The translations under genes were made by a program, and so were the position numbers. Positions 7,082 through 14,274 of a stretch of DNA of 45,861 nt are shown here, one piece after another; the stretch's first letter is position 1; each line of letters begins with the position of its first letter. Origin of the DNA: a virus. The notes under the pieces were generated by a model. The model made no database searches. It had not been told where the DNA came from and worked only from the letters and a program-made list of their open reading frames with translations. The DNA is taken from IMG/VR virus record IMGVR_UViG_3300028569_000059, positions 1-45,861 of that record, one strand, 5' to 3'.

Positions 7082-7717
7082 TTAACTTAGCGATTTTAAC
7101 ATTTCAATTAAACCGGGGTGTGGGTATACATCTACCTTATCTGTTCTAACAGAATTATGAGTATAAACACCGGGTTCCCCTTTGAGAGCTCTTGTTGTTA
7201 ATCCCCAAATATCCTCATTATAAGTTAAAGGAATGTTATATTTTTCTTTCCATAAAACTAATAATTCTTTTGTAGAATCTATTTGTGCTTGAGTGTAGTT
7301 ATGGTAGTATTTAAAACCTCTGTGTGGTTCTGCTAATTCACAAACTTCTGAAGCGGGCACTTCTTTATTTACATAATTGTAGAACTTACCATTCTTTAAT
7401 GTAAGCTGACCCCAGTTTGTTAGTTCAATACCGATTGAAATCTTATCTAAGTTTTTATAAGGTAGTCCATGTACACCGAAGTGTTTAGATTTTAAACCTA
7501 AATGATAAGCCCAGAATTTAGAACTAAATCCTTGTACCACTTCTCCACTATCATCCACAACTACACAGGTAGCAATAGGAGTTGTATCGGTAATCCACCA
7601 TTGCCAAACTTGATCAGCATTAGGTGCACCAGCGGTATGATGTAAATAAATTTGTGTTTTTGGAAATACTTCTTCAAAATATTGTCCTTTTGGGAAAGTT
7701 ATTTGTCTTAACTTCAT
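7082..7717 (-). CDS. Endolysin: N-acetylmuramoyl-L-alanine amidase
   Basis: A 211-residue Amidase_2 family protein that cuts the bond between N-acetylmuramic acid and L-alanine in peptidoglycan. Visible signatures are the zinc-binding LHHTAG near residues 25-30, the SIGIELTN strand near residue 120, and the C-terminal GVYTHNSVRTDKVDVYPHPG (183-202), which carries the second histidine and the conserved lysine. There is no signal peptide, so export should depend on the adjacent holin. It is coupled to the upstream thioredoxin-like gene by ATGA. Confidence 0.92.
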   Translation of the reverse strand: MKLRQITFPKGQYFEEVFPKTQIYLHHTAGAPNADQVWQWWITDTTPIATCVVVDDSGEVVQGFSSKFWAYHLGLKSKHFGVHGLPYKNLDKISIGIELTNWGQLTLKNGKFYNYVNKEVPASEVCELAEPHRGFKYYHNYTQAQIDSTKELLVLWKEKYNIPLTYNEDIWGLTTRALKGEPGVYTHNSVRTDKVDVYPHPGLIEMLKSLS

Positions 7718-8091
7718 CGGATATTTAACATTATGTGTTGTGTAACTAAAATTTTCATCGGAAGTCCACCCTCGTATCTTCTTTTTTCTTGTCCATTTTC
7801 ATAAATAATAATAGTTGGTAGTGAATTAATTTTCACCGCTTGTTTATAAAAAGGATTTTTATCTAAGTCAACCTTAAAGTATTCTACACCGGGGGTTGGT
7901 CTCCAAACAAATTCATTGTGTTTATTCCACTCACTATTAAATTGAACAACTACTTTAGGTCCTTTTATTTTATTTGAATAAACATGCAAAGGAATAGATT
8001 CACTGGTTGTGGGTTTTGGCTGAGAGTAGGGTATTGTAGCTACTCCTAAAACACTCCCTACTACTAAAAATAAAGGTACTATAAATTTCAT
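7714..8091 (-). CDS. Exported thioredoxin-fold protein lacking the CxxC site
   Basis: A 125-residue protein with a hydrophobic N-terminal signal or anchor (FIVPLFLVVGSVLGVAT). A thioredoxin-like fold follows: KVVVQFNSEW is the strand before the active site, YFKVDLDKNP the next strand, and LPTIIIYENGQEKRRYEGG the cis-proline loop and final strands. Where thioredoxins have WCxxC this one reads EWNKHNEF, so no redox cysteines are present. A structural or binding role in the periplasm during lysis is the likeliest reading. Both gene junctions are ATGA overlaps within the lysis cassette. Confidence 0.7.
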   Translation of the reverse strand: MKFIVPLFLVVGSVLGVATIPYSQPKPTTSESIPLHVYSNKIKGPKVVVQFNSEWNKHNEFVWRPTPGVEYFKVDLDKNPFYKQAVKINSLPTIIIYENGQEKRRYEGGLPMKILVTQHIMLNIR

Positions 8092-8372
8092 TTTGCTTTT
8101 ATTAACTCTTTCAATTGTAAAATTTCCTGGCGGGTTAACTCATCCTTCATTTGGTATTCTTGCCTAGATGGAGGGTAGGTTTCTTTTGCTGCTGGATCGG
8201 AGGGGTCCACTACGTAGATACCTTTTCCGATTTTAGGCAAGGATTTTGCATCTTCAATCTCCCCCATCAACCAGTAATGGTATCCAACAGCGGTTGAAAT
8301 TAAAGCAGCAATTCCTGCTAAGGTCTTTAAGCTTATTTTGAAGCTTAGGTTTTCATCTAGTTGTTTTTCCAT
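8088..8372 (-). CDS. Small single-helix membrane protein of the lysis cassette
   Basis: About 94 residues from the ATG at 8372; the longer frame to 8429 would overlap the upstream gene. One membrane helix lies near residues 15-36 (TLAGIAALISTAVGYHYW), followed by a charged, probably coiled-coil C-terminal part (MKDELTRQEILQLKELIKAK). Position beside holin and amidase fits a spanin-like or antiholin role, but nothing diagnostic is seen. Confidence 0.65.
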   Translation of the reverse strand: MEKQLDENLSFKISLKTLAGIAALISTAVGYHYWLMGEIEDAKSLPKIGKGIYVVDPSDPAAKETYPPSRQEYQMKDELTRQEILQLKELIKAK

Positions 8373-8373
8373 T

Positions 8374-8607
8374 TTATATCTCAGAAGTGTTGTTTTTCTT
8401 TCCTGCAAACTTTTCCACAACAGTTCCAAAAACAGTAGCGATAGTTATGTATTCGACAGCAGACACAGCTTCTGCCTTGTGTGCTTCATCTGATGTGAAT
8501 AAAAATACAATTAGCGTAATAAATCCAATAGTTCCCAAAACTCTTTTATGGGAGGTACCTTCACTATTGGAAAACATGGTTATAAAAAATTGTTTCATAC
8601 TTTTCAT
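8374..8607 (-). CDS. Small two-helix membrane protein
   Basis: About 77 residues from the ATG at 8607 (MKSMKQFFITMFSNSEG). Hydrophobic stretches lie at VLGTIGFITLIVFLF and VEYITIATVFGTVVEKFAG. Such proteins often accompany phage holins. The open frame continues upstream to a possible Met at 8676, and without a start codon further still through a hydrophobic stretch (IIVIIALLGMLAFV), so the true N-terminus is uncertain. Confidence 0.6.
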   Translation of the reverse strand: MKSMKQFFITMFSNSEGTSHKRVLGTIGFITLIVFLFTSDEAHKAEAVSAVEYITIATVFGTVVEKFAGKKNNTSEI

Positions 8608-8746
8608 AAAATTAATTTTATAACCTGAACTGACATGCTTTTTTTGCTTCTTATCTTGGGTGACAAAAGCTAACATTCCTAAAAGTGCTATGATAACTAT
8701 GATCGCCCCAAGCTTTATTTATTAAAGAGTGTCCTATTCTATTATT

Positions 8747-8754
8747 AATAAATA
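8747..8754 (-). promoter_or_regulatory. Candidate late promoter motif for the lysis cassette
   Basis: The minus strand reads TATTTATT within CTATTTATTAATAATAG. It matches the TATTTAT(A/T) motif found before virion genes and lies in the short gap upstream of the lysis genes, which would place lysis under late control. Confidence 0.4.
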
Positions 8755-8760
8755 GTTACT

Positions 8761-8964
8761 TTATTGCGAAGGGTGTGGGGATTCTGTATTTTTAGTTACT
8801 CCTTTGGTATGTTTAGGATTATAAGGACAATGTCTACACCCATTACCACAGCAATGACCTCTCTTTAAATGAAAAGAGGCGGTAAATACATACCGCCCGT
8901 TCTCAATATAATACTCTAACTCTTTAGTATTAACGTACTTCACAGGCTCCACCGGCACAAGCAA
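8761..8964 (-). CDS. DUF5522-type cysteine-rich small protein
   Basis: A 67-residue protein with the core YYIENGRYVFTASFHLKR followed by GHCCGNGCRHCPY. This is the signature of DUF5522, a short family I know mainly from Bacteroidota. Cysteines at 38, 39, 43 and 46 form a likely metal or iron-sulphur site. The start is a TTG at 8964 with AGGAG just upstream, lying inside the end of the reductase gene (35-base overlap). Its function is unknown; the overlap suggests expression with the reductase. Confidence 0.75.
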   Translation of the reverse strand: MLVPVEPVKYVNTKELEYYIENGRYVFTASFHLKRGHCCGNGCRHCPYNPKHTKGVTKNTESPHPSQ

Positions 8965-9955
8965 CTTCTCCTGCTAAATCTGTTAGGTCCTCTAACTCAA
9001 CGACCTTACTTAAATCAATATCAGCTAACACAGACATCAATCTTTCATAAGTTTCTTTATCACAATCCTCAAAAGGAAGCTGTGGGTAATTAGGATCACT
9101 GTACGCAAGTACTGAAAGTCCGTTATAGAATTTTCTATTTTCCCAAAACCATTCACCAACTGATTCCCATTCATGGTCTTTGATAGAAATAGTAGCTGAA
9201 ACGTTGTGCGTATTATTTCCTTTTCTATGCCCGGGTTTAATCCAATCTTTAGTCACTCTTTTTACTCTTTCTAAAAGATCAAAAGGTGATTCTGTTCTTA
9301 GGATTGCACCTTCTGGTGCTTTTTGAGGCACAGTAATGATTGCAGTATCATGAGGACGATTCTCACAATCCTCCACTAGTTCCGGGTGGTAGATTGAAAG
9401 ATAGGTGTAGATTGCTTCATTCTTTCCTACTCTTATTCTACGAAGGTAGTAGTCATTATGCCAGGCATGAATTCCACTAGAGGTTCCAAGTGTTAGAGAG
9501 GTTGTCCCTGCAGGCTTTACAGTCGTAGTCCTAGCCGAGCAGTTAATGCCGATCAGTTTAGCAACCCTTTCATTCTCCTGTTTTACTATTTCTGCAGCCT
9601 CAGACATATCGTAGTTTAAAACTGCACCTGATCCGATACCGGTCATTGATACTCCAATCAAAGCTTCTTTCTCAGTAGTGCGTTTCCAAACTTCTCTAAG
9701 ATAGTGAAAGTCTGTATAGCCGGCTTGTAAAGTTCCAATAAGGGCTGCTGCCTTAACTCTATTGTTATAATCTTCCTGAGATTCAATATCAGAGACATTT
9801 ACCTCACATAAGTTACAAAATTGGAAAGGGCGCAAAGCAATTTCACAGTTATGCGCTAAGATTCCATTTGCAAAGAAGTTGTGGTTGTTTTCCACTTCAA
9901 GATCATATACATCCTGTGTATGCTCCTGTACTGTTATTTTTATTAGTTTTGCCAT
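8930..9955 (-). CDS. nrdJ: Class II ribonucleotide reductase, C-terminal half with split-intein C-fragment
   Basis: The 341-residue product starts with a 36-residue intein C-fragment ending in ILAHN, followed by C-extein beginning CEIALRPFQFCNLCEVN. That segment is the conserved stretch just after the thiyl-radical cysteine of B12-dependent reductases (NPCxEI...FCNL.EV). The extein continues through the barrel (GVSMTGIGSG, PAGTTSLTLGTSSGIHAWH) and ends in a CAGGACEVR tail, whose cysteine pair (333, 338) fits the redox-shuttle cysteines. It must be joined to the N-half encoded at 10840-12102 to make an enzyme of about 618 residues that reduces ribonucleotides to deoxyribonucleotides for phage DNA synthesis. 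Only four bases separate its start from the endonuclease gene upstream. Confidence 0.9.
   Translation of the reverse strand: MAKLIKITVQEHTQDVYDLEVENNHNFFANGILAHNCEIALRPFQFCNLCEVNVSDIESQEDYNNRVKAAALIGTLQAGYTDFHYLREVWKRTTEKEALIGVSMTGIGSGAVLNYDMSEAAEIVKQENERVAKLIGINCSARTTTVKPAGTTSLTLGTSSGIHAWHNDYYLRRIRVGKNEAIYTYLSIYHPELVEDCENRPHDTAIITVPQKAPEGAILRTESPFDLLERVKRVTKDWIKPGHRKGNNTHNVSATISIKDHEWESVGEWFWENRKFYNGLSVLAYSDPNYPQLPFEDCDKETYERLMSVLADIDLSKVVELEDLTDLAGEVACAGGACEVR
9848..9955 (-). other. Split intein C-fragment (reductase), 36 residues
   Basis: Residues 1-36 of the reductase C-half. VYDLEVENNHNFFANGILAHN carries intein blocks F and G: the DLEV strand, the NHNFFANG turn and the terminal HN, with Cys as the +1 nucleophile. 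The size and split position match canonical naturally split inteins such as NrdJ-1. Boundaries were set by the HN/C junction. Confidence 0.9.
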
Positions 9956-9959
9956 TTTT

Positions 9960-10769
9960 TTAGTTTTTTGTTTTATTAATTTTCTTTTTATGTTGTCCGT
10001 AACCGGGGGTGTTAGTAAAGTTCCATTTTCGTGAACATTGTCCGTTGCAAAATTCCCGGGTGCTTTTCTGCTTACATGTAAAGGAGTTCTGACACTGTTT
10101 ACACTCTCTTACAACTGTTGGGTTTTTTTGTTTGGCGAGTTCTAGTTTTTGCAATCTTACTAACTCTCTCCGCTGCTTACCCTCCTCAGTCGACCAGTAA
10201 GCTTTTTGCTTTTTAGAGTTCATCTCCCTATATTCTGGTGTTTGTCGCTGCCTTGCTTTTTGTGCAATTAGAGCTTTAGTCTCCAGTGTGTGTTTTTTAC
10301 CGTACATGGAGTTATGTTCCCCTGCAGTGCTTTTTACGTGTTCGTAGTCGGTGATCGACCTTTTAACCCACTCTTGTATATCTGCTTGCAGGTTGTACTG
10401 GTTTACTAGTCTCTGGTACTTCCAAACAACTTCATACTCTACACCTATTTTTAAAAAATATTCTGCAAACTTTTCTTTGTATTCTACTGAGATAGCTTTT
10501 GCATCCCATCCTTTAGTCTCAACTATTTTATATAGCTGCCCTGTTTGATTATATAAGAAAAAATCTGGCTTGTAATTCTTACCATTTATACAGTATGTCA
10601 TACTTTCCACCTTGTACTCTATTTTTTGATGATCTAGGGTTCTTGCATAAATAAACTCAACTTTGCTTCGCAGAAAAACTTTGCTTCCGGTCCAAGTTGT
10701 ATGGTAACCAATATACCCTCGGCTTTTGTTATTCCCTTTCTTTACTTTTCCTCCGTTTTTATTTTTCAT
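9960..10769 (-). CDS. Free-standing homing endonuclease, PD-(D/E)xK type with NUMOD3
   Basis: A 269-residue protein lying exactly between the two halves of the split reductase. Residues about 30-90 form a PD-(D/E)xK nuclease core: YKPDFFLYNQ supplies the Asp and IVETKGW the E-x-K pair. A NUMOD3 DNA-binding motif follows (NSMYGKKHTLETKALIAQKA, about 155-175), then basic helices and a four-cysteine zinc finger (CKQCQNSF...FCNGQC, about 223-248). It probably cuts the uninterrupted reductase gene and so spreads the split-intein insertion. A hairpin with an internal promoter-like motif sits right before it. The exact family is inferred from motifs. Confidence 0.8.
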   Translation of the reverse strand: MKNKNGGKVKKGNNKSRGYIGYHTTWTGSKVFLRSKVEFIYARTLDHQKIEYKVESMTYCINGKNYKPDFFLYNQTGQLYKIVETKGWDAKAISVEYKEKFAEYFLKIGVEYEVVWKYQRLVNQYNLQADIQEWVKRSITDYEHVKSTAGEHNSMYGKKHTLETKALIAQKARQRQTPEYREMNSKKQKAYWSTEEGKQRRELVRLQKLELAKQKNPTVVRECKQCQNSFTCKQKSTREFCNGQCSRKWNFTNTPGYGQHKKKINKTKN

Positions 10770-10778
10770 AGTGCTTAT

Positions 10779-10827
10779 ACTTTAGTGCTATTTCCTTTAT
10801 TATAAATAGTCGAAATAGCACTAAAGT
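10779..10827 (-). promoter_or_regulatory. 15-bp perfect hairpin with promoter-like loop before homing endonuclease gene
   Basis: On the plus strand ACTTTAGTGCTATTT (10779-10793) is the exact inverse complement of AAATAGCACTAAAGT (10813-10827). The 19-base loop holds TATTTATA (minus strand, 10808-10801). The 3' arm ends 9 bases before the ATG at 10769. Read-through RNA would fold the start region into the stem; RNA begun about 6-7 bases after the motif would lack the 5' arm. The arrangement mirrors the T4 I-TevI leader. Confidence 0.75.
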
Positions 10828-10839
10828 TGTTGCAGCTCT

Positions 10840-12102
10840 TTACTTTTCTTTGTTAAATATTACAAGATCATCTTCGTGTGTTAAGTTCATACATTCAACC
10901 CACCCTCTATTTGTTGTATAGAACCTATGATCCGGTGTACAACTAACACGGTAAACCACTCCATCTTCTTCTACTTCAAGTTCAACAACTACACTGTCTT
11001 TTCTTGAAAGTATTCCCGCTCTAACAGTTTGAAGCTCTATTTGACGTGTTTCCTCGTTGTAGGTTTGTACTTTATAGGTCTCTCCTTTTTCCAAACCTTC
11101 AACAATCTCTAGAATACTCTTTTTGCCATTCTCCAACTCTATTTGAGTGTCGGCAACAAAGCAGCAAGGATTAGTACCCCACTCCAAATTATTAGTAAAA
11201 TAGATTCCTGGCTCTCCTGCTCCTGATTTTTCAATTCTTTTCCAAATATCTAAGAACTGTTCTTTCTCAGTAGTTGATCTTAAAAGAACTGCTGAGTTAT
11301 TAGCTCTTCCACGTTGAGGGTTCAATTCCCACCATGCTCCAGACTTAGCAGCAATCATCTCATCATCTTCAGCTGAGAATAAAGAAATCAAAGCAGCTCT
11401 TCTAATACCGCCTGCCAATACTGCATCAGCAATGTGACAAACCATATCGTGAACTTCGATAGTTGAAAGTTTTTGACCGTCCTTCTTAGACTCTAACATA
11501 CCCTGTAGCTTAACTAAACACTCTCTCAAAGGAGCAGGTCCTGGTGCTTTACCACCAGCAGTAATCAATCTTGCACCTTTAGGTCTGATATCTGAGTAAT
11601 CAAATTCAATAGTAGAAGTTCCGGTAAAGTAGGATTTCATTAATATCTTAACAGCATCTGCCCATCCTTCAATAGAATCGCCGATCAAGAATCTCTTCTT
11701 TCTATTAGGGTTAGGTTTTCTAATCTCAGGTAGTTTCTCAATATGATCGAACTGTACTGAGTATCCAACCCCGGTTCCTCCTAAAAGTAAAAACATAACC
11801 TCACCAAAAGCTCTAATATCATCGATAGGTAAATATGCACAGTTATAGATACGTGCAGGATTTACTTCAATAGGCTTTCCAGCAAACTGCATAGACCTCA
11901 TTGAAGGTAGAACCTTCCTGTCGTATACTAGTTGGTAAGCAGATTCAATCTCCTCATGTAATTGAGGATACTTCTTCTGATGCATCTCTTTGTTTCTTGA
12001 AACCAACTCTTCCCATGTTTCTCTTCTGTTTAAATGCGGTTGGTATTTCGCATATTTTAAAAACACTGTGATGTCGCTTAGAATTTTTTGACTTATATTC
12101 AT
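10840..12102 (-). CDS. nrdJ: Class II ribonucleotide reductase, N-terminal half with split-intein N-fragment
   Basis: The 420-residue product has a 313-residue N-extein and a 107-residue intein N-fragment. The extein shows reductase features: RETWEELVSRN, DRKVLPSMRSMQFAG, the redox cysteine in NCAYLP, LLLGGTGVGYSVQ, and the terminal GTNPC that holds the radical cysteine. No ATP-cone is present, and the overall pattern is nearer to monomeric B12-dependent reductases (RTPR) than to NrdA. The intein starts at the second cysteine of NPCC. Splicing to the C-half gives NPC-CEI, matching the family pattern NPCxEI. The split at the catalytic cysteine leaves neither half active alone. Confidence 0.9.
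   Translation of the reverse strand: MNISQKILSDITVFLKYAKYQPHLNRRETWEELVSRNKEMHQKKYPQLHEEIESAYQLVYDRKVLPSMRSMQFAGKPIEVNPARIYNCAYLPIDDIRAFGEVMFLLLGGTGVGYSVQFDHIEKLPEIRKPNPNRKKRFLIGDSIEGWADAVKILMKSYFTGTSTIEFDYSDIRPKGARLITAGGKAPGPAPLRECLVKLQGMLESKKDGQKLSTIEVHDMVCHIADAVLAGGIRRAALISLFSAEDDEMIAAKSGAWWELNPQRGRANNSAVLLRSTTEKEQFLDIWKRIEKSGAGEPGIYFTNNLEWGTNPCCFVADTQIELENGKKSILEIVEGLEKGETYKVQTYNEETRQIELQTVRAGILSRKDSVVVELEVEEDGVVYRVSCTPDHRFYTTNRGWVECMNLTHEDDLVIFNKEK
10843..11163 (-). other. Split intein N-fragment (reductase), 107 residues
   Basis: Residues 314-420 of the N-half product. It begins CFVADTQIELENGKKSILEI (block A with Cys1) and carries block B as SCTPDHRFYTTNRGWVE (TxxH pattern), ending in LTHEDDLVIFNKEK. 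Length and motif order fit canonical split inteins cut at the usual endonuclease insertion point. Confidence 0.9.
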
Positions 12103-12165
12103 TTCTGTTTTATTTGTAATGTACTTAATAACTATCTAGTTTTTTTAAAAAATCCCCTGTTTTTT

Positions 12166-13344
12166 TTAAGAAAAGGATGAAAGTTGGGTGAATTTTTTAG
12201 CTAGCTCTCGTCTGTCAAAAGAGTCAACTTGAGAGAAGCTAGTAGTGGTAGTTGGGGTACTATCTTCATATGTAGGTAGATCCTCGGTAAGTTCGATGTG
12301 TCCATTGTTAGTATCAATCTTTGCACCGTAAGTCATACCATCCATCCCGTATCTGTTTTTCATAACATGCACTCGGCCGGTCCCATTCACCTTATCCTCT
12401 TTTTTTCTTGATAAGGAAAGGCAGAAGTCTGCAACCATAATCTTATCGTAAGATCCGGCAGCTTTATCTCCCTCGATGATATCATCTTTTGCACCCATCC
12501 TGTTTACCTGAGAAGGAGATAGAACGGTTACTTTATATTCTTTTGCCAACCCTTTACATGCTACATAAACGTCATCGATTTCATCTTTGCGTTCAGCAAA
12601 CTTTTTAGACATTGATCTTAAGTAGTCAATGTAATCTATAATTACTAAATCTGGTTTAATATCAGCATCAATACATTTCTGCAAATGTGACTTAATGGTT
12701 GAGATAGTAGCTGATTTAGGTGGGTATTCTTTTACTACTAGTTTTCCGGCTAGGTTTGCAACAAGTGCTTCTACTTCAGGCCTGTGGTGTTGAACTTCCT
12801 CAATACTATGTCCGGTAAAGTAACAGTCAAATCGCTTACCGACATAATCTTCCCCTAACTCTAAGGTGTAGTATACTACATTGTATCCTAGCTTGACTGC
12901 ATGTGCGGCCATGGCAACCATCATCCAAGAGTTGTGTGAAAGTATGCCGTTACTGTAGTAACAAAACACATCTGCTACTGAAAGGTCGTACATTACTTTT
13001 TCTTTTTTATTAACTATTTGCTCTTCTACCCTGGTTACCCCTTCTTCTGTAAGTATTAAATCATCGGAAGTTAGTTCATCAGCCTTTACCCAATCCCTAT
13101 TGTCTGTTTTAAATAGATGGTGCCCTGATGTGTTTAACGACTCTCCGTTACTAAAAGTTGTCGTAATGGATGGCTGTCTCTCTGTTGTAAACAGTGTTAC
13201 GATTGGTTTAAATCCATAGGGTGTTTTTACCTTAAGGTCAAATTCCGTAAGGTATATATTTTCCGGCCGTGGTTCAATTCCTAACTTGAAGAATAAATCC
13301 CCGATCTTAATTTTTTCTGTTTTTGTTCGTGTTTGTATTTTCAT
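12166..13344 (-). CDS. Replicative DNA helicase (DnaB/gp41 type), C-terminal half with split-intein C-fragment
   Basis: The 392-residue product starts with a 138-residue intein C-fragment ending ILSHN, then a 254-residue C-extein starting SWMMVAMAAHAVKLGYNVVY. The serine completes the Walker A P-loop GNPGGGK-S begun in the other half. The extein carries Walker B (DLVIIDYIDYL), SPSQVNRMG and AGSYDKIMVADFCLSLSR, all RecA-fold helicase core motifs, and VHVMKNRYGMDG near the end. The rebuilt helicase of about 456 residues would be close to T4 gp41 in size and would unwind DNA at the phage fork as a hexamer. The endonuclease gene upstream overlaps its start by 38 bases. Confidence 0.9.
   Translation of the reverse strand: MKIQTRTKTEKIKIGDLFFKLGIEPRPENIYLTEFDLKVKTPYGFKPIVTLFTTERQPSITTTFSNGESLNTSGHHLFKTDNRDWVKADELTSDDLILTEEGVTRVEEQIVNKKEKVMYDLSVADVFCYYSNGILSHNSWMMVAMAAHAVKLGYNVVYYTLELGEDYVGKRFDCYFTGHSIEEVQHHRPEVEALVANLAGKLVVKEYPPKSATISTIKSHLQKCIDADIKPDLVIIDYIDYLRSMSKKFAERKDEIDDVYVACKGLAKEYKVTVLSPSQVNRMGAKDDIIEGDKAAGSYDKIMVADFCLSLSRKKEDKVNGTGRVHVMKNRYGMDGMTYGAKIDTNNGHIELTEDLPTYEDSTPTTTTSFSQVDSFDRRELAKKFTQLSSFS
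12931..13344 (-). other. Split intein C-fragment (helicase), 138 residues, atypically long
   Basis: Residues 1-138. It contains an intein strand set normally found in the N-half (IKIGDLFFKLG, LKVKTPYGFKPI), block B (SLNTSGHHLFKTDNRDW), then block F and G (VMYDLSVADVFCYYSNG and ILSHN) with Ser as the +1 residue. Having block B on this side means the split falls between blocks A and B. Confidence 0.85.
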
Positions 13345-14224
13345 AACTTATGTATTTTTTAATTTTTTCTATTTCTTGCTGTTTATCTTTTTTCCAATCT
13401 GCCTCCCATATAATATACGTACTATATCCCAACTCTGCAAATTTAGCAGTTCGTTTTCTATCTCTGTCATGTATTCTTTGTGCTTTTCCTATAAGGGGTA
13501 GAGTGTCCTGCGTAAAGACCCTAGGATTAGCATGCCAAAAATCACCGTAGTATTCTATAATAATATTCTCGTATAACATATCCACGATGTAGTTCTCGAT
13601 AGTGGTATTGGCCTTCAGACCTGGAAGGTGTTTCTGCAACTCCATATAACAGTTAATTTCCCCTGTTGATCTTAATCCCTCTTTGCCTTTATAGAACTTA
13701 TTAACCCATTCTCTAGCTCCAAACTCCAGCACTCTTTTCTGCATTGTTTCTGAGATTCTCTGTTTACTCTCTGCTGTGTGTTGCTTCCCTGTAAATTTGC
13801 TCGACTGTACGCTATACTTACTTTGTTCAACAGCACGTAGATTCTTTGCTTCTTGTTCCGAATAGCCTCTCTTTTTCCAATATTCTAAAGATCTTTTGGA
13901 ATTGCTTGCTTGTTTGTCGTTCCACTTTTTCTGCATCTCTTCTTGAGCTTTTCCCTCCCCTATTCCTTTTTCTAAAAACCGTTGCTTTGCTAGACTTTGA
14001 AAATTTTTAACCTCTATTTGCGCCTGTTCTAATGAACATCCTTGAAGCATCCAATAATCGATTGTTCTTTTGCTATGGCCGGTCATTGTTTTTGCTTTCG
14101 GGTACTGCTTTTTATATTCTGTGGTTCTTAAGTTGTGTTTTTCTCTTAGGTGGCTGTTCAAGGCTTTTTGCTCCCAGTGTCCGCAGATCTGACAAACTAA
14201 CCCCGGTGGTTTTTCTCTATTCAT
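13307..14224 (-). CDS. Free-standing homing endonuclease, Vsr/EDxHD-like
   Basis: About 305 residues from the ATG at 14224 (MNREKPPG); this start follows a TATTTATA motif by 12 bases, whereas the ATG at 14257 would put the motif inside the gene. An N-terminal MucR-like zinc finger (CQICGHW...HLREKH) and a basic middle with a NUMOD3-like stretch (FTGKQHTAESKQRISETM) lead to a C-terminal nuclease: IVDMLYENIIIEYYGDFWHA, then RDRKRTAKFAELGYS and IIWEADW. This pattern matches the Vsr-like endonucleases described beside fractured phage genes. It lies between the two helicase halves and probably mobilises the split intein. Confidence 0.82.
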   Translation of the reverse strand: MNREKPPGLVCQICGHWEQKALNSHLREKHNLRTTEYKKQYPKAKTMTGHSKRTIDYWMLQGCSLEQAQIEVKNFQSLAKQRFLEKGIGEGKAQEEMQKKWNDKQASNSKRSLEYWKKRGYSEQEAKNLRAVEQSKYSVQSSKFTGKQHTAESKQRISETMQKRVLEFGAREWVNKFYKGKEGLRSTGEINCYMELQKHLPGLKANTTIENYIVDMLYENIIIEYYGDFWHANPRVFTQDTLPLIGKAQRIHDRDRKRTAKFAELGYSTYIIWEADWKKDKQQEIEKIKKYISYENTNTNKNRKN

Positions 14225-14236
14225 AAAGTACTTTCT

Positions 14237-14244
14237 TATAAATA
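14237..14244 (-). promoter_or_regulatory. Candidate late promoter motif before Vsr-like endonuclease
   Basis: The minus strand reads TATTTATA within GCCTATTTATAAGAAAG, 12 bases upstream of the chosen ATG. A 10-base palindrome AAAGTACTTT lies between the motif and the start codon and could fold over it. Confidence 0.5.
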
Positions 14245-14274
14245 GGCTTGCCACCACCGGGATTTTAACTTTTT

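Noticed and set aside
8374-8676. Longer frame of the small membrane protein from 8676
   Set aside because: The added residues (LAFVTQDKKQKKHVSS) do not resemble the rest and there is no ribosome site. The ATG at 8607 is preferred but not certain.
9848-11163. Alternative intein start at the first cysteine of NPCC in the reductase
   Set aside because: That choice would give NPCEI after splicing, one residue short of the family pattern NPCxEI. The second cysteine gives NPCCEI, which fits.
14225-14257. Earlier ATG for the Vsr-like endonuclease at 14257
   Set aside because: It would place the TATTTATA motif inside the coding region. The ATG at 14224 lies 12 bases after the motif.
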